Assembly (NCBI RefSeq): GCF_000024365.1
Contig: NC_013235.1
Location: 1,488,001-1,552,000 of the forward strand
Direction of reading: 5' to 3'
Origin: Nakamurella multipartita DSM 44233
GTDB taxonomy: Bacteria; Actinomycetota; Actinomycetes; Mycobacteriales; Nakamurellaceae
Length of the DNA: 64,000 nt
This document shows, piece after piece, positions 18,663 to 30,632 of this stretch. The position numbers and the translations under genes were made by a program. The notes below the pieces were generated by a model that saw only the letters and a program-made list of their open reading frames with translations, did no database searches and was not told the DNA's origin. Each line of letters starts with the position of its first letter. Within the stretch, counting starts at the first letter, position 1.

Positions 18663-20402
18663 ATGACTGGTGACGGCATCGCGTCCGGGGCCCGGCTCGG
18701 GCCGGCCGAACGGGCGGCCAACTTCGATCGGCTGGGCGCCGAGACCTTCGACGTGCTGATCATCGGCGGCGGCGTGGTCGGTGCCGGCGCCGCGCTGGAC
18801 GCGGTGACCCGGGGCCTGTCGGTGGCCCTGGTGGAGGCGCGCGATCTGGCCTCCGGCACGTCCTCGCGCTCGTCCAAGCTGTTCCACGGCGGCCTGCGTT
18901 ACCTGGAGATGTTCGAGTTCGGGCTGGTCCGGGAGGCACTGGCCGAGCGCGAGCTGATGCTCACCAAGATCTGCCCGCACCTGGCCAAGCCGGTCTCGTT
19001 CCTCTACCCGCTGTCCAAGCCGGGGATCGAGCGGCCCTACGTGGCCAGCGGGCTGATCATGTACGACACGATGGGCGGCGCCCGATCGGTGCCGCGGCAC
19101 AAGCACCTGACCCGGGCCGGCGCGCTGCGGCTGGTGCCCGCGCTGCGCCGGGACGCCCTGGTCGGCGGGATCCAGTACTACGACGGGCAGGTCGACGACG
19201 CCCGGCACACCCTCAGCGTGGCCCGCACGGCCGCCGCCTACGGCGCCGTCATCCGCACCTCCACCCAGGTGGTGGGCTTTCTCAAGGAGTCCGACCGGGT
19301 GGCCGGGGTCCGGGTGCGGGACGTGGAGACCGGCGCCGAGACCGAGGTCAAGGCCCGGGTGGTGATCAATGCGACCGGGGTGTGGACCGACGAACTGCAG
19401 CGCCTGTCCGGCGGCCGGGGCCGGTTCAAGGTGCGCGCGTCCAAGGGGGTGCACCTGGTGGTGCCGCGGGACCGGATCGCCTCCGAGAGCGGGATCATCC
19501 TCAAGACCGAGAAGTCGGTGCTGTTCGTCATCCCGTGGAAGTCGCACTGGATCATCGGCACCACCGACACCGACTGGCACCTGGATCTGGCCCACCCGGC
19601 CGCGACCAAGGCCGACATCGACTACATCCTCGACCACGTCAACAAGGTGCTGGCGGTGCCGATCACCCACGAGGACATCGAAGGGGTGTACGCCGGCCTG
19701 CGGCCGCTGCTGGCCGGGGAGAGCGACCAGTCCTCCAAGCTGTCCCGGGAGCATGCGGTGGCCCGGGTGGCGCCCGGCCTGATCGCCATCGCCGGCGGCA
19801 AGTACACGACCTACCGGGTGATGGGGGCCGATGCGGTGGACGCGGCCGGCGAGGACCTGCCCGGCCGGATCAACCCCTCCTGCACCGCCGAGGTGCCGCT
19901 GGTCGGCGCCCTGGGCTACCAGGCCCTGGTCAACCAGGCCGACCGGCTGGCGGCCACCCACGGGGTGCATCCGTACCGGATCCGGCACCTGCTGGACCGC
20001 TACGGCTCGGAGATCCACGAGCTGCTGGCCCCGGCCAACGGTCCCGACGGCGACCGCTCCCTGCTCCAGCCGATTCCCGGGGCCCCGGACTACCTGCAGG
20101 TTGAGGCCAGGTACGCGGTCACCCACGAGGGTGCGCTGCACGTCGAGGACGTGCTGGCCCGCCGCACCCGGATCTCCATCGAGTACGCGCACCGGGGCAC
20201 CGAGTCGGCCCGCCGGGTCGCCGAGATCATGGCCGCGGTGCTGGGCTGGTCGGCCGCGCAGATCGACGACGAGGTCGCGGCCTACCAGGCCCGGGTCGAC
20301 GCCGAGCGCCGCTCGCAGACCGAGCCGGACGACGACGCCGCCGACAAGGTGCGGCTGCAGGCCCCGGAGGTGCGCGGCCGGATCGCCTCACCGGTGGCCT
20401 GA
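18663..20402 (+). CDS. glpD: Glycerol-3-phosphate dehydrogenase (aerobic, FAD-dependent)
   Basis: Oxidises sn-glycerol 3-phosphate to dihydroxyacetone phosphate and passes electrons to the quinone pool at the inner membrane face. 579 residues. The N-terminal FAD site is DVLIIGGGVVGAGAALDA (about 30-47). SGTSSRSSKLFHGGLRYLE, IGTTDTDW and AGGKYTTYRVM are characteristic GlpD motifs, and a C-terminal cap domain follows (about 420-560). ATG at 18663, preceded by AAAGGAG. The neighbouring lpdA is also a quinone-linked flavoprotein, the same pairing as in M. tuberculosis. Confidence 0.95.
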   Translation: MTGDGIASGARLGPAERAANFDRLGAETFDVLIIGGGVVGAGAALDAVTRGLSVALVEARDLASGTSSRSSKLFHGGLRYLEMFEFGLVREALAERELMLTKICPHLAKPVSFLYPLSKPGIERPYVASGLIMYDTMGGARSVPRHKHLTRAGALRLVPALRRDALVGGIQYYDGQVDDARHTLSVARTAAAYGAVIRTSTQVVGFLKESDRVAGVRVRDVETGAETEVKARVVINATGVWTDELQRLSGGRGRFKVRASKGVHLVVPRDRIASESGIILKTEKSVLFVIPWKSHWIIGTTDTDWHLDLAHPAATKADIDYILDHVNKVLAVPITHEDIEGVYAGLRPLLAGESDQSSKLSREHAVARVAPGLIAIAGGKYTTYRVMGADAVDAAGEDLPGRINPSCTAEVPLVGALGYQALVNQADRLAATHGVHPYRIRHLLDRYGSEIHELLAPANGPDGDRSLLQPIPGAPDYLQVEARYAVTHEGALHVEDVLARRTRISIEYAHRGTESARRVAEIMAAVLGWSAAQIDDEVAAYQARVDAERRSQTEPDDDAADKVRLQAPEVRGRIASPVA

Positions 20403-20472
20403 CCCGCGGCGGTTGTCCACATTCCCGGTGCCCGCCTTGACCCGGTGACCGGCCCGCCCGCAGGGTCGGCGG

Positions 20473-21189
20473 ATGGGGGAGCGCGCCGGACCGGTCGAGC
20501 TGCTGGACGCGCTCGCCGATCTGGTGCTGCCCCGGCCCTGCCCGGGATGCGGCCGCGCCGGGCCCTGGTGCGTGAACTGCGCGCGGACGGTGGGCCGGGC
20601 GCCACGCCGGATCCGGCCGCCCGACGACCCGGCGGCGGCCGCCGGCCTGCCGCCGGCCTGGGCGCTGGCCCACTACACCGGGCCGATCCGGGCGGCGGTG
20701 CTGGCCGGCAAGGAGAAGGGTCGCCGCGACCTGCCGCCACGGCTGGGACAGGCACTGGGGGCGGGCGTGCTGCAGCTGCTGGCCTGGGGGGCGGTGCTCG
20801 AACCGGTCTGGTTGGTGCCGGCGCCGAGCCGCCCGTCCGCCGCCCGCCGGCGCGGGGGTGACCCGGTCCGGGCGATGGCCACCGCCGCCGCCCGGACGGT
20901 CGCGGCCGCCGGCCGCGCCTGCGGGGTCGCCCCCTGCCTGGTGACCGCCGGTCGGGCCCGGGACTCGGTGGGCCTGGACGCGGACGCCCGTCGCCGCAAC
21001 CTGTCCGGCCGGATCCGCCTGCGCCCGGGCGGCGCGCCGCCACCCGGTGCCGACGTGCTGCTGCTCGACGACGTGCTGACCACCGGGGCGACCGCCGTCG
21101 CGGCCGCCGCGGCCCTGACCGCGGCCGGTCACCGGCCGGTCGGCCTGCTGACCCTGGCCGCCGTCCCCCGGTCGGTGAGCGGGCGGTGA
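20473..21189 (+). CDS. comF: ComF family phosphoribosyltransferase-like protein
   Basis: ComF-type protein of 238 residues. An N-terminal zinc ribbon has CPGCGRAGPWCVNC (Cys23, 26, 33, 36). The C-terminal type I PRTase fold has the PRPP loop VLLLDDVLTTGATA (about 195-208). The family is linked to competence and, in other bacteria, DNA repair or replication fork functions; the reaction is unknown. ATG at 20473. It lies just ahead of hpf and secA, an order kept in many actinobacteria. Confidence 0.88.
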   Translation: MGERAGPVELLDALADLVLPRPCPGCGRAGPWCVNCARTVGRAPRRIRPPDDPAAAAGLPPAWALAHYTGPIRAAVLAGKEKGRRDLPPRLGQALGAGVLQLLAWGAVLEPVWLVPAPSRPSAARRRGGDPVRAMATAAARTVAAAGRACGVAPCLVTAGRARDSVGLDADARRRNLSGRIRLRPGGAPPPGADVLLLDDVLTTGATAVAAAAALTAAGHRPVGLLTLAAVPRSVSGR

Positions 21190-21373
21190 CCGGCGCCGGC
21201 CCGAACGGCGGACCCGCCCTGGGCACGGGTGATACCCAGCGGAAACAGGGCCTTTGCGCCTTGCGAGAACTGGGGGGCCCTGTAGGTTCAAGGTGTCCCG
21301 GGTGACGCCCCGGTGAACGGTTGGCGTGGCTCAGGATGATCGTCAGTAGACCACCGTCGGGGTGTTGTGCGCC

Positions 21374-21396
21374 GGCAGGAAGCAGTCGGTCCTGCC
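21374..21396 (+). promoter_or_regulatory. Hairpin in the hpf leader, next to the ribosome site
   Basis: GGCAGGA (21374-21380) pairs fully with TCCTGCC (21390-21396) around a 9-base loop. The strong AGGAGG of hpf begins only a few bases downstream, so folding could affect initiation. A regulatory role is inference. Confidence 0.4.
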
Positions 21397-21411
21397 AGAT
21401 GAGGAGGAATC

Positions 21412-22071
21412 GTGGACATTGTCGTCAAGGGACGAAACGTGGAGGTTCCCGAGCACTTTCGGGTGCACGTGGCCGAGAAGCTAGCCCGGTCCGAGAGGTA
21501 CGACCCCAAGATCATCCGAGTCGACGTCGAGCTTTCCCACGAGACCAACCGCCGCCAGCACAAGACGTGCCAGCGGGTTCAGATCACCGTCGCCAGTCGC
21601 GGTCCGGCCGTGCGCGCCGAGGCCAGCGCGGAGAACTTCTACGCGGCCCTGGACGCCGCGGTCACCAAGGTCGAGACCCGGTTGCACCGGCTGCATGACC
21701 GGCGCCGGGACCGCCTGCACGGGCGCACTCCGATCACCGCGGTCGCCGCCTCGCCGGAGGAGATCCTGGGGGCCGAGGCGTTCGCGCCCAACGGCGCCGT
21801 GGGCACCGCCGTGCTGGAGGACGAGCCCACCGCCGCCCCGGCCGTCGACGAGATCTCCGACGACGACCGCTGGGGCGCCGAGGACGGCGGCCCGGGCCAG
21901 ATCGTCCGGATCAAGGACCACCCGGCCGAGCCGATCACGGTGGACGAGGCGCTGCTGCAGATGGAACTGGTCGGCCACGACTTCTACCTGTTCAACGATT
22001 CCGAGACCGGCCTGTCCTCGGTGGTCTACCGCCGGCGGGGCTTTGACTACGGCCTGATCCGGCTCAAGTAA
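21412..22071 (+). CDS. hpf: Ribosome hibernation promoting factor, long form
   Basis: Binds the 30S decoding region and dimerises 70S ribosomes into inactive 100S particles in stationary or stress conditions. 219 residues with two domains: the N-terminal beta-alpha-beta-beta-beta-alpha ribosome-binding domain (about 1-105, [20 protein letters not shown]...) and the C-terminal dimerisation domain (about 165-219, [20 protein letters not shown]...). An acidic linker lies between. GTG at 21412 has AGGAGG four bases upstream. Mycobacteria have the same hpf-secA order. Confidence 0.94.
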   Translation: MDIVVKGRNVEVPEHFRVHVAEKLARSERYDPKIIRVDVELSHETNRRQHKTCQRVQITVASRGPAVRAEASAENFYAALDAAVTKVETRLHRLHDRRRDRLHGRTPITAVAASPEEILGAEAFAPNGAVGTAVLEDEPTAAPAVDEISDDDRWGAEDGGPGQIVRIKDHPAEPITVDEALLQMELVGHDFYLFNDSETGLSSVVYRRRGFDYGLIRLK

Positions 22072-22087
22072 CCGCCTTCTCGGCCCC

Positions 22088-22145
22088 GCACCGCGGCCGG
22101 GACCGGGGCCGGGCTGCGCGCCCGAGCCCGCCCCGACCGCGGTGC
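22088..22145 (+). terminator. Large GC stem-loop between hpf and secA
   Basis: GCACCGCGG (22088-22096) pairs with CCGCGGTGC (22137-22145). Inside, GGGG-C-CGGGCT pairs with AGCCCG-CCCC around a 9-base loop. No T-tract follows. It may end or attenuate hpf transcripts, or act in the secA leader (the secA start is 84 bp on). Confidence 0.55.
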
Positions 22146-22228
22146 GCCTACCATGGTCACGGCCGGGTTTGCCCCGGTACGAGCGCCGGGTCATCGGCGC
22201 CGACGCGATCCGACCGAGGGTGAAACAC

Positions 22229-25222
<2,994 letters not shown>

Positions 25223-25259
25223 GCATGCACCCCTTCCCTTCGCACGGAATGCAGAGGCC

Positions 25260-25427
25260 ATGACCGGCGCCGACCACGACCATGACCGCAGCCACCAGGG
25301 CATCGACCACTGGGCCCAGCACGGCGTCGAGGAGTACGAACAGCGGGAGGCGGCCGAGCGCGCCGAGCGGGGGCAACCGGACGGTGATGAGCCGCTGCCG
25401 GACCAGCGGGCATCCGGGCCACGCTGA
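25260..25427 (+). CDS. Small charged hypothetical protein
   Basis: A 55-residue open frame starting ATG (MTGADHDHDRSHQG...) 37 bp after secA, rich in Asp, Glu, His and Arg. Almost all third codon positions are G or C, as in the neighbouring genes, and CAGAGG lies just upstream of the ATG. I recognise no family. It could be translated from the secA transcript. Confidence 0.4.
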   Translation: MTGADHDHDRSHQGIDHWAQHGVEEYEQREAAERAERGQPDGDEPLPDQRASGPR

Positions 25428-25471
25428 CCCGAACGAATTCGGCTTGTCCCCAGGGATCGCGATCGGTCACC

Positions 25472-26642
25472 ATGTCCTGGTTCATGGAGGACGGATTCAT
25501 CCCGGAGGCCGGAATTGTCGCCTACGTCGACGGCGTCACCAGCACGGAGCGCAGGCCTGGCCCCGCTCGATGACGGGTTCGACGACGAGGACGAACAGGA
25601 TCTCGAGGCGCTGCGCCCGTACGTGGTGAACCTGACCCGCGGGGCGCTGTCCCAGGACGGGATCATGCAGACCTCGGTCGCGGACGTGGACGCGATCTTC
25701 GACGAGCATCTGCCGCGGTTCCTGGCCGGGCGCGCCGAACCGGTGCCGGTGGTTTTCTGGGCGCACGGCGGGATCGTCTCCGAACGGGCCGGCCTGCGCA
25801 TCGCCGGCGACCAGGTGCCCTGGTGGGTGCGCAACGGCGCGTACCCGATCCATTTCGTCTGGGAGACCGGGTTCACCGACACCCTGCGCGATCTGGTCTC
25901 GTGGTGGGCGCTGCGCGATCTGGGCGGCCGCGGCGCGCCGTGGCAGTCGGTCAAGCGCAGCGCTCAGGTCGCGGCCGAACCGGGCGGGGGCGCCCACTAT
26001 GTGGCCCAGCGGCTCGCCCGGTTCTGCCGGGAGCATCCGGGGCACATCACCGTCCACGCGGCCGGCCATTCGGCCGGTGCGATCTTTCATTCCCGGTTCC
26101 TGCCGGCCGCCGACCGGCTGGGGGTCCGCTCCTTCGGCTCGCTGCAGCTGCTGGCGCCGGCCCTGCGGGTGGACGAGTTCGAGTCCACGCTGCTGCCGAT
26201 GATCGGCACGTCCATCGATCGGTTCGCGATGTACACCCTCACCGCCGCCGTCGAACAGCAGGACTGCTGTTTCCGGCTGTACCCCAAGTCGTTGCTCTAC
26301 CTGGTCAGCGAGGTGTTCGAGCGCCCGCCGGACGTGCCGCTGCTGGGCCTGGAGCAGTCGATCCGGCAGAGCCGGGACCTGTTGACCGCATTCGGGCTCG
26401 ACCCCGAACAGCAGTGCGCGTCCGAGGTGGTCTGGTCGCCGACCGGACCGCTCGCGCCGGTGGGACGGCGCAGCTCGGCGCGCAGCCACGGCGGGTTCGA
26501 CAACGACGTGGACACCATGAACAGCGTGGCCAGCCGGGTGCTGGGCCGGGAGAACTTCGCGCCGTTTCCGTCGACGACGGTCTCGGCCAGCCGGGTGCTG
26601 GACACGCCGACCACAGCGACCCGAGTCAGTTGGATCCCCTGA
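25472..26642 (+). pseudogene. Alpha/beta hydrolase-like protein, probable frameshift near the N-terminus
   Basis: The main frame, from TTG 25515 (GGAGG six bases upstream), encodes 375 residues with a lipase-like core: FWAHGG (about 82-86) and nucleophile elbow HAAGHSAGAIFHS (Ser186). A His in RSHGGFDNDVDTMNSV could complete a triad. No named family recognised. The first 15 or so codons of this frame have poor third-position GC. ATG 25472, one frame over, reads MSWFMEDGFIPEAGIVAYVD and on to a stop at 25571-25573 with excellent third-position GC. Dropping one base near 25545-25555 would join the two. So either the gene starts at TTG, or it starts at 25472 and is frameshifted. Confidence 0.6.
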
Positions 26643-26719
26643 TCGGGGTCGTGGCACACTCGACACGCCCGAGGTGGTCGGTGGCCGCCGGGTCGGACGG
26701 ATTCGAGGAGAGCGGCGAC

Positions 26720-27088
26720 ATGTTCAGACGAATGGGACGAGTGGGTCGGCCCGGTTTGGTCGGCACCGTGGCGCGCACCGCGGTGGTCGCGGGCACCGCG
26801 ACGGCGACCGCCAACGCCGTGAGCCGGCATCAGGCCAACAAGGCCGCCGAGAAGCAGGCCGCCGCCGAGCAGCAGGCCGCCGAGCAGGCGCCGCCGCCTC
26901 CGGCGTACCAGCCGCCGCCCCCCGCCTACCAGCCGCCGCCCCCGCCGCCCGCTCCGGAGCCGGCCGCCGACAGCGGTGGCGAGAACGACCTGGTCGCCCA
27001 GATCGGTCAGCTGGCCAAGCTGCGCGACGCCGGAGTGCTCTCCGATGCCGAGTTCTCCGCCGCCAAGAGCAAACTGCTCGGTCTGTAG
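26720..27088 (+). CDS. SHOCT domain protein
   Basis: A 122-residue protein. The N-terminus is basic with a hydrophobic Ala/Val/Thr stretch (about 10-35), which could be a membrane helix. Next comes a Gln/Ala-rich helix and a Pro-rich segment with repeated PPPAYQ. A C-terminal SHOCT domain (about 88-122) reads VAQIGQLAKLRDAGVLSDAE. SHOCT is a short oligomerisation motif found at protein ends in actinobacteria; the role is unknown. ATG at 26720 with AGGAG nine bases before. Confidence 0.8.
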   Translation: MFRRMGRVGRPGLVGTVARTAVVAGTATATANAVSRHQANKAAEKQAAAEQQAAEQAPPPPAYQPPPPAYQPPPPPPAPEPAADSGGENDLVAQIGQLAKLRDAGVLSDAEFSAAKSKLLGL

Positions 27089-27135
27089 TTCCCGGTCGGG
27101 GTCCGGTGCCGGCGCGGCCGCGGCCGGGCCCCCGG

Positions 27136-27714
27136 CTATCCGATGTCCAGTGCGGTGATCCGCCACCGGCCGTCGACCCCTTCGAGCCGGAACGCCATCG
27201 CGTGGGCCCGGCGGGCGCCGCGGACGGTGGCGCTCACCTCGGTCACCCCGTCCGCCGGTTGGCAGATCCGCACCGAGGCCACCTGCACGGGCGCCCCCCA
27301 CCCCTGCGCCGCCCGATTGGCCAGCCCGGCGAACACCGCCGGTGCGGTGTGCACCCGGAGCTGCCCGACCGGCCGCCGCCCGGCCAGCACCTCGACCAGG
27401 GCCGTCGCGTAAACTTGAGCGGCCCGGCCGGGCGCCGGCAACTGTGCGGTCGCCGTGCGCCGGACGCCGACGTCGGCCTCCGCCGACCAGGACGGCACCG
27501 CCTCACAAGCCACCGACGTCGAGCCCGTCACCGGCCGGCGGGCGGGCGTCGACCGCCGGAAGCCGCCGGCCGCCGGGCGAGCCTCTCCGGCCCGGGGACG
27601 GACGGCCGGCACCTCCGGGATCGGATCGAAGGGCGGCTCACTGTCCGGCACCGGCGCCAGGTACGGCCGCTTGGGCCGCGCGTCCGGGCCCGGCCCGGCC
27701 ACCGCCGCCGTCAT
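27136..27714 (-). CDS. Rv3235 family protein
   Basis: A 192-residue protein with a Pro/Arg/Ala-rich, probably disordered N-terminal half and a folded C-terminal domain (about 85-192). The latter resembles the Rv3235 family (AAQVYATALVEVLAGRRPVGQL, VQVASVRICQPADGVTEVSATV, RAHAMAFRLE). The function is unknown. Its ATG (27714) overlaps the stop of the LysM protein gene by 4 bp, so the two are translationally coupled. Rv3235 in M. tuberculosis lies in the comparable secA-aroA neighbourhood. Confidence 0.78.
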   Translation of the reverse strand: MTAAVAGPGPDARPKRPYLAPVPDSEPPFDPIPEVPAVRPRAGEARPAAGGFRRSTPARRPVTGSTSVACEAVPSWSAEADVGVRRTATAQLPAPGRAAQVYATALVEVLAGRRPVGQLRVHTAPAVFAGLANRAAQGWGAPVQVASVRICQPADGVTEVSATVRGARRAHAMAFRLEGVDGRWRITALDIG

Positions 27715-28820
27715 GACCGCACCTGACCGGCCACCGTCGGGGCCGTCAGCTGCTGGCCCGGCACTATCTGGTCGGGGTCGTCGCCGACCACCTGCTGGTT
27801 GGTGAAATACCAAGCTCGCCAGGAATTGTCGATATCGGCGTCGCTCGCGCCGGGGCCCAAGGTGCGGGCCGCGATCCGCCACAGCGAATCTCCCGGCTGC
27901 ACCGTCACCGTGACCGCGCCGCCGGTGTCGGTGTCGGTGTCCGTGTCGGTGCTCGCCGGCGCTCCGGTATCGGCCGGGGCGGGTGGGGGTGCCGCCGACG
28001 CGGGTGGCGGTGCCGCGGGAGCCGGGGTCTGGGCCGGGATGCCGGCGGTGGCGGTGGGGGGCGGTGAACCGGGCACGGTGGACTCCGAGGTCGGCGAGAA
28101 GGGAACCGGGGACGGCGATGTCGTCGCGGGCGGGGTGGGCGAGGGGCTCGCCGGGGCCGCGCTGGTGGGCTCCGGGGCCACCGGGCCGGGGGTCGAGGTC
28201 GGTGCGGTCTGGCTTGGTTCTGTCTGGCTTGGCGCGGCCGGGCTCGGGGTGGTCGAGCCCGGGATGGCGGGGTCCGGGGTTGGCCAGTCGATGGCGATCG
28301 AGCTGGTCGGCGCGGCGGTGGTGAAGCCGGGCGCCGGCGTCACGTCGGGGCTGACGGCGGGGTTGACGGGGGCGCCGGCGGTCACCGCGGGCGCCGGGCG
28401 GGCCGATGCGCTCGCCCCGGCCGGCGCGGCACATGCCGCGGTACCGGCGAGCAGGGACACGCCCACCGCGGCCGCCACCAGCCGTCCGACCGCGGACGGT
28501 GCGATCCGCGGCAGCAGTCGCCGGGCCCGGCGGCCCGAGCGTCCGGGGAGCCGGGCGATCAGGCCCACGGCAAGGACCACCGCCGCCCAGCCGACCAGGA
28601 GCCAGGCGATCAGTCCGGCCGTCGTCACCAGGACCGACGCCACGGCGGCCAGTGGCGCAGGCGCGGTCACCGGGGCCGATCCGGAAACCGCGGCCCAGAG
28701 CTGGCCCGGCGGGGGCAGTTGCGTCACCAGGACCGCCAGCCCGCCGACCCACAGCAGCATGGTCAGGCGTGCCGACCATTGCTTTGCCGTCGAATCCTTG
28801 CGTTTGACATCGTTTGCCAT
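27711..28820 (-). CDS. Membrane protein with C-terminal LysM domain
   Basis: A 369-residue protein. Hydrophobic segments near residues 19-34, 57-90 and 113-130 suggest three or more membrane helices. A long Pro/Ser/Thr/Ala linker follows, including a Thr-Asp repeat, and then a LysM module (about 305-362: VTVQPGDSLWRIAARTL ... QIVPGQQL) that binds peptidoglycan. It may tether the membrane to the wall. ATG at 28820. First gene of a coupled pair with the Rv3235-like gene. Confidence 0.83.
   Translation of the reverse strand: MANDVKRKDSTAKQWSARLTMLLWVGGLAVLVTQLPPPGQLWAAVSGSAPVTAPAPLAAVASVLVTTAGLIAWLLVGWAAVVLAVGLIARLPGRSGRRARRLLPRIAPSAVGRLVAAAVGVSLLAGTAACAAPAGASASARPAPAVTAGAPVNPAVSPDVTPAPGFTTAAPTSSIAIDWPTPDPAIPGSTTPSPAAPSQTEPSQTAPTSTPGPVAPEPTSAAPASPSPTPPATTSPSPVPFSPTSESTVPGSPPPTATAGIPAQTPAPAAPPPASAAPPPAPADTGAPASTDTDTDTDTGGAVTVTVQPGDSLWRIAARTLGPGASDADIDNSWRAWYFTNQQVVGDDPDQIVPGQQLTAPTVAGQVRS
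27923..27950 (-). repeat. GGTGTC hexanucleotide repeat in the LysM gene
   Basis: Four to five near-perfect 6-base units, read on the minus strand as alternating Thr-Asp codons in the linker before the LysM domain. The unit length keeps the frame. Confidence 0.7.
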
Positions 28821-28920
28821 GGCTTGAAGTGAAAACCAGGCCGAAGCGTGTTGTCAAGCTGGTTCACGGGACGTTGATCGCCGATTTGACCGGCCGGGTG
28901 GGGTTGGCCAGGCTGGGCCG

Positions 28921-29517
28921 ATGCGGTGGGAACGGCTGTTCGCCGAGATGGAGGCGCGATTCGAGGCGCTGGCACAGGAGCAGGCCGATGGCGAAATGGC
29001 CGATCGCGAGCGGGTCGCGGTCGGGTCGATCACCGCCCGGCAGCGGCTGGCCGGCGCCCTCGATCAGCCGATCCGGATCCGGCTGGCCGGCGGACTCACG
29101 GTCGCCGGGACGCTGCGGTCCGTCGGGCCGGATTGGCTCCTGCTGGCCGAATCGGCCCATCGCGATTGTCTGGTGCCATGGTCGGCGGTCACCGTCGTGC
29201 TGGGGCTGACCGCGGCGACCGGGCCGGAACCGACCGGGCTGGACCTGCGGTTCGACCTGCGTCGGGCGCTGCGTGGTCTGGCCCGGGATCGGGCGCCGGT
29301 TCAGCTGGCCGTGTCCGGATGGGCGGACGACGCCGGCGCGGCGGGCGCCGGCCGGTCGTCGGGCGAGCTGACCGGCACGATCGACCGGGTGGGGGCGGAC
29401 TTTCTGGAGCTGGCCGTGCACGCCGCCTGGGAGCCGCGGCGGGCCGGGTCCGCGCGGTCGGTGGCATTGGTGCCGTTGTCGGCGATCGTGCTGGTGCGCG
29501 CGCTGCCGTTGGGGTGA
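28921..29517 (+). CDS. Hypothetical protein with two Sm-like beta stretches
   Basis: A 198-residue cytosolic protein of unknown function. The N-terminus is a charged helix (MRWERLFAEMEARFEALAQE). Two similar beta segments follow: IRIRLAGGLTVAGTLRSVG (about 50-68) and GELTGTIDRVGADFLELA (about 142-159), each looking like an Sm/SH3-like strand-turn unit. ATG at 28921. It converges on bldC, with stops 25 bp apart. The coding signal is strong. I give no function. Confidence 0.75.
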   Translation: MRWERLFAEMEARFEALAQEQADGEMADRERVAVGSITARQRLAGALDQPIRIRLAGGLTVAGTLRSVGPDWLLLAESAHRDCLVPWSAVTVVLGLTAATGPEPTGLDLRFDLRRALRGLARDRAPVQLAVSGWADDAGAAGAGRSSGELTGTIDRVGADFLELAVHAAWEPRRAGSARSVALVPLSAIVLVRALPLG

Positions 29518-29541
29518 GGCGCCGCCGGGATGAGCAGCGCG

Positions 29542-29772
29542 TCAGGCGTCGCTGGGCAGGGTGGTGGGCAGTTCGTTGAGGTGGGATGCGGTCCGCTTGT
29601 AGGCCTGCTCGATGTATTCCTCGAGCTTGGAGCGCTCGACCCGCCACTGGTTCCGGCCGCCGATCTGGATGCCCTGCAGGTCCCCGCTGCGGACCAGGGC
29701 GTACGTCTGGGACGCCGAGATGTTCAGGATCTCGGCGACGTCGGCAAGGGTGAGGAACCGTTCCGAGGCCAC
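29542..29772 (-). CDS. bldC: BldC-type MerR-like regulator
   Basis: Small DNA-binding protein of 76 residues made almost entirely of a MerR-like winged helix: FLTLADVAEILNISASQTYALVR (helix-turn-helix), then GGRNQWRVERSKLEEYIEQAY. BldC in Streptomyces represses entry into sporulation by head-to-tail binding at direct repeats; the orthologue is widespread in actinobacteria. GTG at 29772 (V-A-S-E-R-F-L) is preceded by GGAAGG at 7 bases. Confidence 0.92.
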   Translation of the reverse strand: MASERFLTLADVAEILNISASQTYALVRSGDLQGIQIGGRNQWRVERSKLEEYIEQAYKRTASHLNELPTTLPSDA

Positions 29773-29791
29773 GACCCGACCTTCCTTCTGC

Positions 29792-29809
29792 TTGTCACTA
29801 TGACGACAA
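29792..29809 (-). promoter_or_regulatory. Inverted repeat in front of bldC
   Basis: TTGTC-N8-GACAA, with a nested GTCA-CTA-TGAC overlapping its left arm, 20 bp upstream of the bldC GTG. Possible operator. The rest of the 29773-29977 gap shows no gene. Confidence 0.3.
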
Positions 29810-29977
29810 ACCGTACCCGAATGGGGTTGATCCGGCATCGTTGGGCTGCTTTTGACGAACGTTGAGTTCTGGTGATGTAGTTTGCCACGCAGGGCGGGCC
29901 CATGGGTGACCCGGTGTGGACAGATCGGGGCGGGTGCGGGGCGGGTCCGTCCGGCCGTTCGGGGAGGGAGACGGGAC

Positions 29978-30622
29978 ATGGCGATGCCGCCGGCGCCGTC
30001 CCCCCGTCGGCTGTCCCGTCCCCGGTGGTTCAACGTCCGGGTGGTGGGCGGCATCCTGCTGGTGATCGCGGCCATCGTCCTCGGGGCCCGGGTGATGGCC
30101 GCGGGATCGCAGACCACCCCGGTCTGGGCGGCGTCCCGGAGCCTGTCCGCCGGCACCGTCATCGGGGCCGGTGACCTGACCGCGGTCGAGGTCAATCTCG
30201 GCGACCAGGCCGGCGCCTACCTCACGCCCGCCGGCGACTCACCGGTCGGCCGGACGCTGGTGGCCCCGCTGGGCGCCGGCGAGCTGCTGGCCGGATCGGC
30301 GGTCGAACCGACGGACAGCGGCCGGGTGGTCTCCATCGCAGTGGCCCCCGAACACATGCCGCCCGGGGTCGAGCACGGTGCCACCATCGACCTGTACCTG
30401 ACCAGGGAGGCGAACCCGGGCTCGGCCGAGGCGGCCATCACCGAGCTGATCGGCCGTGACCTGACCGTGCAGTCGGTGAGCGCCCCCGCTTCCGGCGGGC
30501 TGTCCGGCGCGACCTCCAACCGCTACCAACTCTCAGTGCTGCTGCCGGCCGACGTGGCCGACAAGCTGGTGCGGGTGCTGCCCACCGGTGAGCCCATCGT
30601 CGTGCTGGTCAGCGGCTCGTGA
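29978..30622 (+). CDS. SAF domain protein (CpaB/RcpC-like)
   Basis: A 214-residue, single-pass protein. A basic N-terminus is followed by a transmembrane helix (about 24-42, VVGGILLVIAAIVLGARVM) and an outside SAF domain (about 50-110, PVWAASRSLSAGTVIGAGDL), as in Flp/Tad pilus assembly protein CpaB. ATG at 29978 with GGGAGG upstream; earlier codons lack family similarity. It is followed after 10 bp by a ParA-like ATPase gene, echoing cpaB-cpaE order, but no pilin, secretin or CpaF is in the window. Confidence 0.8.
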   Translation: MAMPPAPSPRRLSRPRWFNVRVVGGILLVIAAIVLGARVMAAGSQTTPVWAASRSLSAGTVIGAGDLTAVEVNLGDQAGAYLTPAGDSPVGRTLVAPLGAGELLAGSAVEPTDSGRVVSIAVAPEHMPPGVEHGATIDLYLTREANPGSAEAAITELIGRDLTVQSVSAPASGGLSGATSNRYQLSVLLPADVADKLVRVLPTGEPIVVLVSGS

Positions 30623-30632
30623 GCAGGCGCCG

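Noticed and set aside
21260-21310. GGTTC-containing stretch resembling a tRNA T-loop
   Set aside because: No acceptor or anticodon stem can be drawn around it.
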